Assembly (NCBI GenBank): GCA_002869165.1
Contig: PKTK01000001.1
Location: 496,001 to 560,000, forward strand
DNA from: Candidatus Parcubacteria bacterium
GTDB taxonomy: Bacteria > Patescibacteria > ABY1 > BM507 > UBA12075
DNA length: 64,000 nucleotides
Reading direction: 5' to 3'
In this document: positions 26,583-34,753 of the stretch, piece after piece
Numbering within the stretch: the first letter of the stretch is position 1
Layout: each line of letters starts with the position of its first letter
The notes under the pieces: generated by a model
What the model was told of the DNA's origin: nothing
The model's database searches: none
Seen by the model: the letters and a program-made list of their open reading frames with translations, nothing else
Position numbers and translations under genes: made by a program

Positions 26583-27048
26583 GAATAATTGTATTAGGTA
26601 ATAATGTGACAAGCATGATTTTGTTTTTGAACTAAGGATCAGGAGGAGACTGATCGGACCTTCCTGGTTTAGATCAGTCCCCTTCTTCGCCTTAATTTTT
26701 TTAATCTTGAATGAGTCAGCACATTATCTTGGCCAGCTCACTTATATTTTTGTTTTTAAGGTTTTTGTTTTGGCTTTTATCTGATTATTTTGATCAGACA
26801 ATTTTTGTTTTGATATTTTTATTTTGGTTTTTTTAGGAATACTGTTCTTCTTTTGTCTTAAGATCAGAGGAGGAAACTGATTTAATAGTTTACAAATCAG
26901 TTCCCTTCTTCGCCTTAATTTTAAACTTTTGTTTTTGAAGCATCCCCATGCCTTTTTTTGTTTGGAGTCTAGAAACTCCTATGGTTTAAAACTTTGGTTT
27001 TTGTTTTTGTCCTGCATGCGAGACAGGATGGGGCTCACATTTCATTTC
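26583..27048 (-). promoter_or_regulatory. Long structured 5' leader of mraZ with two repeated stem-loop modules
   Basis: The distance from the promoter to mraZ is almost 0.5 kb. It contains two copies of a roughly 65-nt module (plus-strand 26633-26700 and 26857-26925). Read on the transcript strand, each has TTAAGGCGAAGAAGGG, a stem ACTGAT...ATCAGT and a CCTCC stretch. No ORF over 30 codons is credible. Probably a cis-acting RNA; no known riboswitch class is recognised. Confidence 0.55.
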
Positions 27049-27073
27049 ACCACTGTTCCCCACTCTTCACCCT
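27049..27073 (-). promoter_or_regulatory. MraZ-box-like operator, three boxes with 10-bp period
   Basis: Reverse strand boxes AGGGT, GTGGG and GTGGT are separated by 5-nt spacers, starting 10 nt downstream of the -10 element. MraZ operators known from other bacteria are tandem TGGG boxes with 5-nt spacers. Confidence 0.65.
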
Positions 27074-27082
27074 TATGATTCT

Positions 27083-27111
27083 ATTATACACCACTTTTAC
27101 CCAAAAGTCAA
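27083..27111 (-). promoter_or_regulatory. Sigma-70 promoter of the mraZ operon
   Basis: TTGACT (27106-27111), exactly 17 nt spacer, TATAAT (27083-27088) on the reverse strand, directly in front of the MraZ-like boxes. Confidence 0.8.
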
Positions 27112-27189
27112 TCTGGACACTCCACCTGTTTTTTGTCTTAAGTTAAAAGAAAAAATATCTTTAATACCCAGGTGTTTAAAAGTGGAGAC

Positions 27190-27256
27190 TTATACACATA
27201 GCCAAGCTAAAACTGTTCTTCCTAGAAACTTATGCTTATCAACATACTTGTCCACA
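27190..27256 (+). promoter_or_regulatory. Three DnaA-box-like nonamers
   Basis: TTATACACA (27190), TTATCAACA (27236) and TTGTCCACA (27248), same orientation; the first fits TTATNCACA exactly, the others differ at one position. They lie between the divergent promoters for mraZ and a small gene. Confidence 0.4.
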
Positions 27257-27293
27257 TTTTTCTCCCCAAACTGTTAATAACTATAAAATAAGC

Positions 27294-27322
27294 TTGATTT
27301 ATTAATGTTTTTATACTATATT
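27294..27322 (+). promoter_or_regulatory. Sigma-70 promoter of the 27364 gene
   Basis: TTGATT (27294-27299), 17-nt spacer, TATATT (27317-27322), about 35 nt before a GGGAGA Shine-Dalgarno and ATG. Confidence 0.6.
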
Positions 27323-27363
27323 ATCTGTATAAAGATAGTTCATTAAAAAATAGGGAGAAAAAA

Positions 27364-27549
27364 ATGGCAGAAGAAAATAAAAAAAAGAAAATAACCCTGT
27401 TTTGTTTTGAAAGATCACCTAATGATCCAATCGCTGGTGATAATAGACTAACCAAATCCATAAATTTAGCTAACTTCACTGGCACTGGAGCCAGTATTAA
27501 TGATTTAATTAAAAATCCAGAAAAACACCGAAAAGGCCCAGGAAAATAG
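27364..27549 (+). CDS. Small soluble protein, unrecognised
   Basis: 61 residues, MAEENKKKKITLFCFERSPN, hydrophilic, with a basic start and a Ser/Thr/Gly-rich middle (LANFTGTGASINDLIKNPEK). A GGGAGA Shine-Dalgarno, an upstream promoter and a terminator 27 nt after the stop make it a complete stand-alone transcription unit, hence probably real. Divergent from mraZ. No family recognised. Confidence 0.6.
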   Translation: MAEENKKKKITLFCFERSPNDPIAGDNRLTKSINLANFTGTGASINDLIKNPEKHRKGPGK

Positions 27550-27575
27550 AAATCATAATAAATTTCTAAAATAGC

Positions 27576-27605
27576 AAAAACCTCGCTGAAGACGAGGTTT
27601 TTTTA
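27576..27605 (+). terminator. Rho-independent terminator
   Basis: AAAACCTCG and CGAGGTTTT arms with loop CTGAAGA, continuing in T residues; ends the 27364 unit. Confidence 0.9.
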
Positions 27606-27665
27606 TTGACAATTTAAATATTTTAGAATCTATTAATTTTTTAATGTATAATAAAGCTATAAATA

Positions 27666-28391
27666 ATGATAAATACTATAAGTATGACATGCGAAGATAT
27701 TAAAAAAGATCTAAAAAAGGCCTCAGACCCACAAAAAGCACTAATTTTAGCTAGATTTTTTAAAACAAGGCCTGGAGAATATGGTGAAGGATATGTATTT
27801 ATTGGCGTAAAAATGCCAGATCAACACCAAATTGCTAAAAAATATATTGATATTTCATTAAAAGAAGCTATAAAACTTCTAAAATCACCAATTCACGAAC
27901 ACAGAATGACATCTTTACTAATATTAGTAAAAAAATACCAAAAGACCAAAAATATTAAAGAAAAGCAAGAAATATATAAAGAATATATTAAAAATAAACA
28001 ATATATCAATAATTGGGACCTGGTGGACGTCACCACCCCAAAAATCGTCGGCGACTACTTATACAATAATCCTGCAGACCTCGGAGGTCTGCGAAAAATG
28101 CTTGATTCAAATAATCTCTGGGATAGACGTATTGCTGTGCTTACCACCTACACTTTTATTAAAAATGGTAATTTTGATCTGATTTTAGAGTTTGCTGAAA
28201 AATCACTAGATGATTCTCACGATCTCATGCACAAGGCTGTTGGTTGGATGCTTCGAGAAATGGGTAAAATTGATATCGAGGTCTTACGCGCTTTTCTCAA
28301 AAAACACCATAAAACTATGCCTCGAACTATGCTAAGATATGCAATTGAAAAAATGAATGCAAACGAAAGAAAGAAATGGATGGCCAAATAA
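27666..28391 (+). CDS. DNA alkylation repair protein, AlkD family
   Basis: 241 residues (or 235 from the ATG at 27684, MTCEDIKKDLKKASDPQKAL). It is an all-helical HEAT-like repeat protein with the AlkD signature segments GEYGEGYVFIGVKMPDQHQI, NNWDLVDVTTPKIVGDYLYN, LWDRRIAVLTTYTFIKNG and DLMHKAVGWMLREMGK. AlkD glycosylases remove 3- and 7-alkylpurines; the catalytic Trp/Asp/Arg-type residues (WDLVD, WDRR) are present. Codons around 28074-28092 contain a GC-rich perfect palindrome and an extra NPADLGGLR segment that looks inserted. No Shine-Dalgarno. A terminator overlaps the stop. Confidence 0.9.
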   Translation: MINTISMTCEDIKKDLKKASDPQKALILARFFKTRPGEYGEGYVFIGVKMPDQHQIAKKYIDISLKEAIKLLKSPIHEHRMTSLLILVKKYQKTKNIKEKQEIYKEYIKNKQYINNWDLVDVTTPKIVGDYLYNNPADLGGLRKMLDSNNLWDRRIAVLTTYTFIKNGNFDLILEFAEKSLDDSHDLMHKAVGWMLREMGKIDIEVLRAFLKKHHKTMPRTMLRYAIEKMNANERKKWMAK

Positions 28392-28421
28392 AAACCCTAG
28401 CGCTTTTAGCTAGGGTTTTGG
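28391..28421 (+). terminator. Terminator after alkD
   Basis: AAAACCCTAGC and GCTAGGGTTTT arms with a short loop, then GGCTTTT; begins at the last base of the stop codon. Confidence 0.85.
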
Positions 28422-28424
28422 CTT

Positions 28425-28655
28425 TTAAAAAACTTGGATGTTACCACTTCCATATATTCCTGGTTTATCAGGAGTTATAATAACACCATTGTCATTCTTT
28501 TTTTCTTTTAAAATAATGTTAGTTGTTACCTTGTTGTCATCAAAAGTTTTTCCATTCACATCTCTGAATATTGAGACTATTTGCAGTTTTACTTCAACAA
28601 CATCATCGTTATCCAAATATTTTTGGATATCAATTACTGCATTCTTTTCACTCAT
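28425..28655 (-). CDS. Small soluble protein, unrecognised
   Basis: 76 residues, MSEKNAVIDIQKYLDNDDVV, acidic, probably a small beta-rich fold ending GIYGSGNIQVF. An AAGGAGAG Shine-Dalgarno precedes the ATG. The start overlaps the end of the upstream 112-residue gene by 8 nt, so the pair is coupled. No homologue recognised. Confidence 0.6.
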   Translation of the reverse strand: MSEKNAVIDIQKYLDNDDVVEVKLQIVSIFRDVNGKTFDDNKVTTNIILKEKKNDNGVIITPDKPGIYGSGNIQVF

Positions 28656-28986
28656 TAACTCTCTCCTTTTTAATATCTTTGATCACTTCTCTCTGTGGTT
28701 TATACCTTCCTGTTCTACAAGTCAACCCCTCCAACCAATGAAGAACTACTTTTGCTACATAACCACCCATTGATTTAAGGGTGCGCTTACTCCCATCCTC
28801 TTCATAAAGATCTTTATCTACCATGTATTTTGTTATTTCGTGCTCAATTTCATAAACACTACAATCACCCGATTTGATTTCAAGCTCCTCGTGAATAAAA
28901 TGTTGAACACCTTCCTCCATTTCATTAAAAGAACTCAAATCAATCGGCTTATCAGAAATAATAAATGCAACATGTTTTTTGACCAT
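28648..28986 (-). CDS. Small soluble protein, unrecognised
   Basis: 112 residues, MVKKHVAFIISDKPIDLSSF, with a strong GGAGG Shine-Dalgarno eight bases before the ATG. Mixed alpha/beta composition with a central EIEHEITKYMVDKDLYEEDG and a basic tail (CRTGRYKPQREVIKDIKKER). No membrane segment. It lies just downstream of tsaB but has its own ribosome site, in contrast to the SD-less tsaB, so it is likely a later arrival. Confidence 0.6.
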   Translation of the reverse strand: MVKKHVAFIISDKPIDLSSFNEMEEGVQHFIHEELEIKSGDCSVYEIEHEITKYMVDKDLYEEDGSKRTLKSMGGYVAKVVLHWLEGLTCRTGRYKPQREVIKDIKKERVNE

Positions 28987-28995
28987 GTCTACCTC

Positions 28996-29349
28996 CTACC
29001 CAATATTAGGTTCGGCTTTGTATTTTGGTTTTACGAATGAGTAATTTTCAAGCTTTATTTCTTCGCCTGATTTAGCTTTACAAGGAACACCCAGAGCATA
29101 TGACAAAGCGTTAGCGATCACCACCCCAATTCGCAGTGCAGAAAATCCCTCTCCCTCATCATTTACCTCTACCTCCTTTATATCTTTAATATCTAGATTA
29201 TTTTTCTTGAGTATTTTATCAATCTCGGGCAGCAGTTTTTCACATTGTCTGTATTTAGACTCAACCTCAATCGAATCAATTTCTTTATCATTCTTAATCA
29301 AAGATAAACTAAAATGCTCATTTTTACTTGTATCAATATATAGTTTCAT
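28996..29349 (-). CDS. tsaB: TsaB-like t6A37 biosynthesis protein, short form
   Basis: 117 residues corresponding to the N-terminal ASKHA half of TsaB: LYIDTSKNEHFSLSLIKND, the ligand-loop region VNDEGEGFSALRIGVVIANA (cf. GPGSFTGLRIG) and the ending VKPKYKAEPNIG. TsaB scaffolds TsaD in making N6-threonylcarbamoyl-adenosine in ANN-decoding tRNAs. Standard TsaB is about 220 residues; short forms lacking the second lobe are usual in Patescibacteria. Two changes within the conserved GPGSFTG loop (DEGEGFSA) are notable. No Shine-Dalgarno. Confidence 0.75.
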   Translation of the reverse strand: MKLYIDTSKNEHFSLSLIKNDKEIDSIEVESKYRQCEKLLPEIDKILKKNNLDIKDIKEVEVNDEGEGFSALRIGVVIANALSYALGVPCKAKSGEEIKLENYSFVKPKYKAEPNIG

Positions 29350-29450
29350 ATTTTTTTAATATTTCTAATAACACACTAACACAAAGATTACTAGATTACA
29401 AATCTACTAATTTTACTACAATACTACGAATAATCATTTTTTACTCATTC

Positions 29451-29685
29451 TGTCATTCCCGTGAAAGCGGGAACAACAGGAGAGAATGAATGTTTTAAAA
29501 TTTACCTATGGGGGTTTGGGGGATGGAGTTCGCGTCATTGGTAGTGGCAAGAAGATAACAACATACACTAGCGAATCGGAATCCCCCAAAACTTTTTGTT
29601 ACTTTTTGGTTACAAAAAGTAAGTTTACAAATTATTATAGTTTATTGCGATGTTCTCAAAATTCCTGCCTTCGCAGGAATGACAA
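29451..29685. repeat. TGTCAT...ATGACA element, 235-bp composite
   Basis: Starts TGTCATTCCCGTGAAAGCGG and ends TTCGCAGGAATGACA; each end carries its own small hairpin (CCCGTGAAAGCGGG and TTCCTGCCTTCGCAGGAA). The interior has CCCCC/GGGGG blocks and TTTTTGTTACTTTTTGGTTA, i.e. further inverted segments. Confidence 0.8.
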
Positions 29686-29708
29686 AAAAAAGGAGGGGCG
29701 AAAACAAA

Positions 29709-29736
29709 AACAGCCGGATAAACCGGCTATTTTTAA
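29709..29736. terminator. Bidirectional terminator
   Basis: AGCCGG and CCGGCT arms, ATAAA loop, flanked by AAAAAC and TATTTTTAATT; serves the reverse-strand GT4 gene that ends at 29785. Confidence 0.75.
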
Positions 29737-29784
29737 TTAAAACGAAAATATACTTGTCCCACCGTGGCTTTTAGCGTAGGGGGA

Positions 29785-30936
29785 TTAAATTAATTTTTCT
29801 TTTCTAGAAAAGAAAAATCCTTTTAATGCGAGTGCTTTTTCATACAATCTTTCAGTGTCTACCGTAATAGTATTCCAGTCATACTGAATCTTAACTCTTG
29901 TAGCTCCCTGGCTTCTCTTATTGTCCACCATATTAGGGCTATCCAGAAGTTTGACAAGCATATTTCTTAGACTATCCACATTTTTATTTTCAAAATAAAA
30001 TCCTGAATTTCTAAGAGCTTCTTCGTTTTCTGGAATATCTGAAGCAAGTACTGCTTGCTCATATGACATAGCTTCCAGTAGAGCGATCGACAAGCCTTCT
30101 GATTCTGATGGTTGTACAAAGAGATAAGCATTGGTAAATAGCTCTTTTAATGTATCACCAGACTGTCTGCCAGTGAATATAATATTGTCATTGCCATCGG
30201 CCATAGATTTAAGCTCATCAACAAAACCATCAGTATATGAACCATCACCTACGATTACTAGTTTTTTATCAGTATCAATCTGCTTATAAGCATCAATTAA
30301 ATACTGAAGACCCTTGTGGCGTACGATTCTAGAAATAGCTACGATATAATTATCTTTTTCTAGCCCCCACTTTTTGATGTTGTTTGGCTCTTTCTTTTCA
30401 GCTGTGCCAACACCATTAGGTATATAGTTAACAGTTCTCTTGTATTTAACCTGAGCATACTGTTGGATATTTCGAGAAATACCAATAACCTCATCAGCTA
30501 CCTTATTACATACTAGTTCACCAAACTTTAAATAAGCCTTGGCAAAACTTCCCCATTTTTGGTGGGTATAGCACATAGTATGAAAAGTAGAGATTACTGG
30601 GGTTGTTGGTTTGAATATCTTCACTAACCACAATAGACTTGAAGGTCCGATTGAATGAAAGTGAACTAAATCAACTTTTCTTTCTACAAAAATCGCATGT
30701 AAGCTTGCTAAAAAAGTATGCACAATAGCGTCTAAATTCTTACTTGATATGCTAGGCAAACTAACAAGTCTTACACCCTTATATTCTTTTAAGTTTTTAT
30801 CGGTATAATTAGGTCTGGTATAAACAACGACTTCGTGACCTCGACTAGCCAATCTGGTGGCTAGCTCCTCAACATGAGTCTCCACTCCTCCGGAAACTGC
30901 TGGGATACCTTTTTGTCCGATTATTAAAACTTTCAT
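29785..30936 (-). CDS. Glycosyltransferase family 4
   Basis: 383 residues, MKVLIIGQKGIPAVSGGVET with the GGVE acceptor loop, an SAxxG-type middle (YIVAISRIVRHKGLQYLIDA) and the C-terminal motif VQPSESEGLSIALLEAMSYE. It is a retaining GT-B enzyme using a nucleotide sugar; rhamnosyl- or glucosyltransferases of O-antigen loci have this start, but the sugar is not determined. It is the last gene of a reverse-strand set with a beta-propeller protein and another GT4 (gap 21 nt to the former). Start context ATATATG. Confidence 0.9.
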   Translation of the reverse strand: MKVLIIGQKGIPAVSGGVETHVEELATRLASRGHEVVVYTRPNYTDKNLKEYKGVRLVSLPSISSKNLDAIVHTFLASLHAIFVERKVDLVHFHSIGPSSLLWLVKIFKPTTPVISTFHTMCYTHQKWGSFAKAYLKFGELVCNKVADEVIGISRNIQQYAQVKYKRTVNYIPNGVGTAEKKEPNNIKKWGLEKDNYIVAISRIVRHKGLQYLIDAYKQIDTDKKLVIVGDGSYTDGFVDELKSMADGNDNIIFTGRQSGDTLKELFTNAYLFVQPSESEGLSIALLEAMSYEQAVLASDIPENEEALRNSGFYFENKNVDSLRNMLVKLLDSPNMVDNKRSQGATRVKIQYDWNTITVDTERLYEKALALKGFFFSRKEKLI

Positions 30937-30957
30937 ATATTTAAGTTATCTTTTAAA

Positions 30958-32262
30958 TTATTTTACATTCAATGAAATACTATAAGTTAATTCACTAGCC
31001 ATGCCCTCAACTCTAATATCAATAGTTTGAGCTTTCATTCTAGGAATTAAAATAGTTCTTGTAAATCTACCATTGGAATCACTACTTGCACTCCATTTGG
31101 CATCTCTGTAACCTGGAATTGTGATCTCCAGTTTTTCGTTTAGACCAAATCCTTGACCACTTACAGTTACATAATTATATGAGAGCGTATTTGTCTTATC
31201 AAGACTTAGGCTCAAATCTTCAATAGGAGCATAGTCTAGTTCTCTAGCTTCATATGTATCAATCAAATCCAAATCTTCATCAAGAACCAATATTTCATTA
31301 TTATTAAAAATTACTATTTTGTCTCCCTTAGAGTCTGCGCTTACTTCAATATCCATTGCCCAGCCACGACCAGCACCAATTTCAGTAGTGTACTGCCAAT
31401 CAAGTGCTTTTAGGTCTTCTTTGTTACTTTTCACAACTCCGATACCATCAGAAAAGTATACGCTTGAATCACGTCTTGATTCCTCAACATCATAACCTAA
31501 GTTAGATGTATGTTTAAAACGTCTTATTTCATTACCGTTAATGTCAAAAACTCTTAGAGCTTCATCATCGACTAAATAAATTTCTTGTTTATCAGCGTCA
31601 TAGTAAACCCCTCTTGAGCTATCTTCGTTCTTGGTATAATAAATATCTGCTACAACCTCTCTTTTCTCTGTGCTGTAAATTTCAACCAAACTACCTACAA
31701 AAACAAAAATATATTCACCGTTTTCAGAAATTGTAATATTTTCGGTTTTTTCATAACCTAGGTCAAAAGCATTTACAACTTGCATGTCAGAATTCCAAAA
31801 CTTAATTTCTTTGCTACCGATAGTAACAAGATAATCATCAGTGGTTTCGATCTGCATCATCCAATCCCAAGCATTATCTCTAAGTTTATCAACCAAAACT
31901 GGTCTATATGGATCGCTGATATCATATTTTGACAAATATGTACCATTAGATAGATACATATACAATTTTCCGTTTACAGTACTAAATTCTACATCATAAA
32001 ATGTATCAGACCCCTTAGGTAGTCTGGTAAACTCTGGTTTGAAAGCTGCTGTTCTAACGATATTGTTATCTTCTAGAACAAAAAGCTCTACTGCACCTGT
32101 GTTGGTAGTAGCAAAAACTAGCTTATTATGAAAAGTAATTGCTTCACCTGAATAATACACCTTGGTTCGTGACTGTAAGTCTGGACTAACAACCACAAAA
32201 AGCATTACTAGGGATAAAGCAACAATTAAAATTGTCTTTGTTTTATTTAGTTTAAAATTCAT
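30958..32262 (-). CDS. Membrane-anchored beta-propeller protein with Ig-like tail
   Basis: 434 residues. One N-terminal helix (ILIVALSLVMLFVVVS) anchors it outside. Residues 40-340 are repeated four-strand blades of LVIVL-type sequence (KLYMYLSNGTYLSKYDISDP, YLVTIGSKEIKFWNSDMQVV, EIYLVDDEALRVFDINGNEI), consistent with a six- to seven-bladed propeller. The last 90 residues look like an IPT/Ig domain (NYVTVSGQGFGLNEKLEITI). It may bind or measure the glycan made by the flanking transferases; that is inference from position only. Confidence 0.7.
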   Translation of the reverse strand: MNFKLNKTKTILIVALSLVMLFVVVSPDLQSRTKVYYSGEAITFHNKLVFATTNTGAVELFVLEDNNIVRTAAFKPEFTRLPKGSDTFYDVEFSTVNGKLYMYLSNGTYLSKYDISDPYRPVLVDKLRDNAWDWMMQIETTDDYLVTIGSKEIKFWNSDMQVVNAFDLGYEKTENITISENGEYIFVFVGSLVEIYSTEKREVVADIYYTKNEDSSRGVYYDADKQEIYLVDDEALRVFDINGNEIRRFKHTSNLGYDVEESRRDSSVYFSDGIGVVKSNKEDLKALDWQYTTEIGAGRGWAMDIEVSADSKGDKIVIFNNNEILVLDEDLDLIDTYEARELDYAPIEDLSLSLDKTNTLSYNYVTVSGQGFGLNEKLEITIPGYRDAKWSASSDSNGRFTRTILIPRMKAQTIDIRVEGMASELTYSISLNVK

Positions 32263-32352
32263 ATTATTTTATTTATTATTTCTAAACATTATATTCTAAC
32301 AAATTTTTTATATTTTGTCAAGAGTAATTATTCTTTATTAACTTCTAATTAT

Positions 32353-33561
32353 TTATTTAATATTAGGCACATTTTTTACTTTATAAATATTCATTAACTT
32401 ATCATAATGTTTTAAAGAATTAATAGATTGTAGGCTATTCTTAGCATTTTTTGACATTTTGTCAAGATTTTTGTCAACCAACGAATCAATCACTTTACTT
32501 AATTCCCCTTGGCTAAATGGATTGAAAAGAATACCATTTTCACCATCACTTATCACCTCTTTCATACCACCAATATTTGAAGCTACAACTACTTTACCCC
32601 TAGCTAATGACTCAAGTAGAACATATGGCATGTTCTCCGGCCAGATTGATGGAATAACCACTGCCTTGGCCTTGCTTATTTCATTTTCTAAATCATTGTC
32701 ATATTTTGCTCCCAATATTTTGATCTTATCTTCTAATTGTTCTGATTTAATAAGTTCAACAAGAGTATCTTTTTCTTCACCCTCTCCAACAATATGCAAA
32801 TTATATTCTTGCTTAGACTCTTTATAAGCTTTGATTAGTTTGTCAACGCCTTTTTCTCTAGAAACCCTGCCGTAATACAATAAATAATCACTAGGTTCAT
32901 CCTCTTTATCAAGTGGATCAACAAAATTAACATTTACCCTGATCTTGTCCTGATTCACACCTCCAGCCACACAAACATCTTTCATATACTGACTGGGTGC
33001 AATGAATTCATCCACCAAATCATAGTATTTTTTTATATTGTGATTATATTTATATTCTAGATATGCAAGTAAAGATTTAGAAAATGAATTCTTAATACAT
33101 TTTTGCTTAAGAAGACTCATTAGAGAACCGTTTAAACAAGCATGACAGATCTGTCCATTACAAAATAATTGGTAATTTGGACAAACCATAAAATAATCAT
33201 GCATGGTTAGCACCACCCTTATATTGTTTTTCTTAAGTAGTTTAATAATCGCTGGGGATACTTGATAATATATATTATGTAAATGCGCTACTTCTGGCTG
33301 TTCATCTCGAATAAGTTTTTTTAAACGTCTAAGTGCGTCATAGTTATAAAATATCTTTAAAATATTCAAAAAACCAAACTTATCCAAATTCACTTCCTTG
33401 AAAAAATACTTGGAATAAGGAGTAGAGTAGTTCTTGTCAGACTGCATGGAAAACGGAATCACGGTGTGTCCCTTTTTTTCCAAAAGCTTAGACACATCAA
33501 ACATATAGCGCTCTGCCCCACCCTTTAAATAATAAAATTTGTTTATTTGAAGTATTTTCAT
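32353..33561 (-). CDS. Glycosyltransferase family 4
   Basis: 402 residues, MKILQINKFYYLKGGAERYM with the GGAER loop, a Cys-rich insertion around 140-165 (CPNYQLFCNGQICHACLNGS) common in a GT4 subgroup with HDYFMVCPN, and the C-terminal PSIWPENMPYVLLESLARGK motif. A retaining sugar transferase of unknown specificity. The four cysteines could bind zinc. It belongs to the second polysaccharide locus. Start context AAAAATG, no Shine-Dalgarno. Confidence 0.9.
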   Translation of the reverse strand: MKILQINKFYYLKGGAERYMFDVSKLLEKKGHTVIPFSMQSDKNYSTPYSKYFFKEVNLDKFGFLNILKIFYNYDALRRLKKLIRDEQPEVAHLHNIYYQVSPAIIKLLKKNNIRVVLTMHDYFMVCPNYQLFCNGQICHACLNGSLMSLLKQKCIKNSFSKSLLAYLEYKYNHNIKKYYDLVDEFIAPSQYMKDVCVAGGVNQDKIRVNVNFVDPLDKEDEPSDYLLYYGRVSREKGVDKLIKAYKESKQEYNLHIVGEGEEKDTLVELIKSEQLEDKIKILGAKYDNDLENEISKAKAVVIPSIWPENMPYVLLESLARGKVVVASNIGGMKEVISDGENGILFNPFSQGELSKVIDSLVDKNLDKMSKNAKNSLQSINSLKHYDKLMNIYKVKNVPNIK

Positions 33562-33608
33562 TTTTAAATTTATAATTATAGCTGTATCAATCTAAGTATA
33601 TTTTGTTG

Positions 33609-33720
33609 TGTCATTCTAAACGGAGTAATGAATCTCATTGTCTTGCGCTCTTTCCTCGAGATTCTTCGCTAGCGCTCAGAATAACACCTAAAGAGACATA
33701 ATCTTATTTCTTAATTCTTA
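33609..33720. repeat. TGTCAT element with short TTCTTAA tail
   Basis: TGTCATTCTAAACGGAG (33609) to CGCTCAGAATAACA (33686), followed by CCTAAAGAGACATAATC and two TTCTTAA units, the same composite as at 9000 and 10391. Confidence 0.8.
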
Positions 33721-33723
33721 ATA

Positions 33724-34683
33724 TTATTTCACAAAATTATTGATCTTATTCTTGAGCATCCAAGAAATAACTTTAGTCTTGTGCTTTTTAATAGCTGGTC
33801 TAGCCGTACAGATCATCCAAGAATCTTTAAACTCGTGATTTTTTTGCATCAGGTCTTCAAGCTTGGTACTGTTAATATTGCCCAAAAGCTCACTTGACAC
33901 ATCATTGGCAAAAATATTTCCTTGTGGATCAATGAAAAAATTTGCTTTTCCAGAATAGTCCGGCAATAGTCTTTGACCTGTTTTTAGGTAATGTTTCATG
34001 CCATGAGCAAAATATGCTCTTGCCCATCTTTTGATTTTCCAACTTGATAGCTCTTGTTTTATCAACCAATCAAGCTCATCAATCATTTTAGCTTTATTAT
34101 CCAAAGAATTATCAGCCTTAAAAAAATTATCACTTGAGTGAGTAACCGCTAGACTCATTTCCATATCTAATCTATTAGCCACATCATAGACTCTTTTCAG
34201 TTCATGAGTATTATAATCCCCCATAGTAAAACCAATACGAAGATTATTCATTCCTGCTTTTTTTAAATAAGCAATGGTCTCTAGTATTCGTTCAAAGCCT
34301 CCTGGAATATTTCTAACATCATTATGTCCTTCACCAATTCCATCCAAAGAAATGGCTATACCGATATTTGGCTTTATCTTCATAATCTCTTTGGTTTTTT
34401 CAAGTATTAAATCACTTGCAAAACCATTGCTAGAAATAATTATATTTGCCTTGGGTAAATGATCAACAATAGCCTTAATCATATCAACCAAATCTTTACG
34501 CAAAAATGGCTCACCACCACTTATATTGATGCTTTTTAAATTCCTAGGTAACTTTTTAATATCTTCCAAACTAAACTCATTTTCATGGTTTTTTATCTGC
34601 CAGATATTACACATTCTGCATCTTGAATTACAGCGATAGGTCACTGCTAGTACTATTTCATCAATTTTATTTGTTATTTTCAT
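33724..34683 (-). CDS. Radical SAM protein
   Basis: 319 residues with the [4Fe-4S] motif CNSRCRMC (Cys18, 22, 25), the SAM-binding NISGGEPFLRKDL, and ISSNG and AISLDGIGEGHNDVR strands of the partial TIM barrel. A SPASM-like C-terminal extension is shortened: only one cysteine remains (MICTARPAIKKHK), so a second cluster is unlikely. Such proteins in polysaccharide loci modify sugars, lipids or peptides; the substrate is unknown. It faces the divergent O-antigen ligase gene. Start context TTATG. Confidence 0.87.
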   Translation of the reverse strand: MKITNKIDEIVLAVTYRCNSRCRMCNIWQIKNHENEFSLEDIKKLPRNLKSINISGGEPFLRKDLVDMIKAIVDHLPKANIIISSNGFASDLILEKTKEIMKIKPNIGIAISLDGIGEGHNDVRNIPGGFERILETIAYLKKAGMNNLRIGFTMGDYNTHELKRVYDVANRLDMEMSLAVTHSSDNFFKADNSLDNKAKMIDELDWLIKQELSSWKIKRWARAYFAHGMKHYLKTGQRLLPDYSGKANFFIDPQGNIFANDVSSELLGNINSTKLEDLMQKNHEFKDSWMICTARPAIKKHKTKVISWMLKNKINNFVK

Positions 34684-34753
34684 AATATTAGGGTAAAATT
34701 ATATTATATATTTAAAAACTTTTAACCTCTAATACTAACATATTTTTTAAATT

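Larger units (their letters stand above)
29350..29784. other. Intergenic region with a composite repeat
   Basis: 435 nt without a supported gene: a copy of ATACTACGAATAATC near 29411, a 235-bp TGTCAT element (29451-29685) and a terminator (29709-29736). A forward ORF of 84 codons lies wholly inside the element and is not accepted. Confidence 0.75.

Noticed and set aside
27190..27256. Chromosomal origin at the DnaA-box-like cluster
   Set aside because: Only three boxes, no dnaA, dnaN, rpmH or AT-rich unwinding region with repeats beside it; kept only as a regulatory possibility.
29486..29740. Forward ORF of 84 codons
   Set aside because: Lies in a TGTCAT element and runs into a terminator; frame is a by-product of the repeat.
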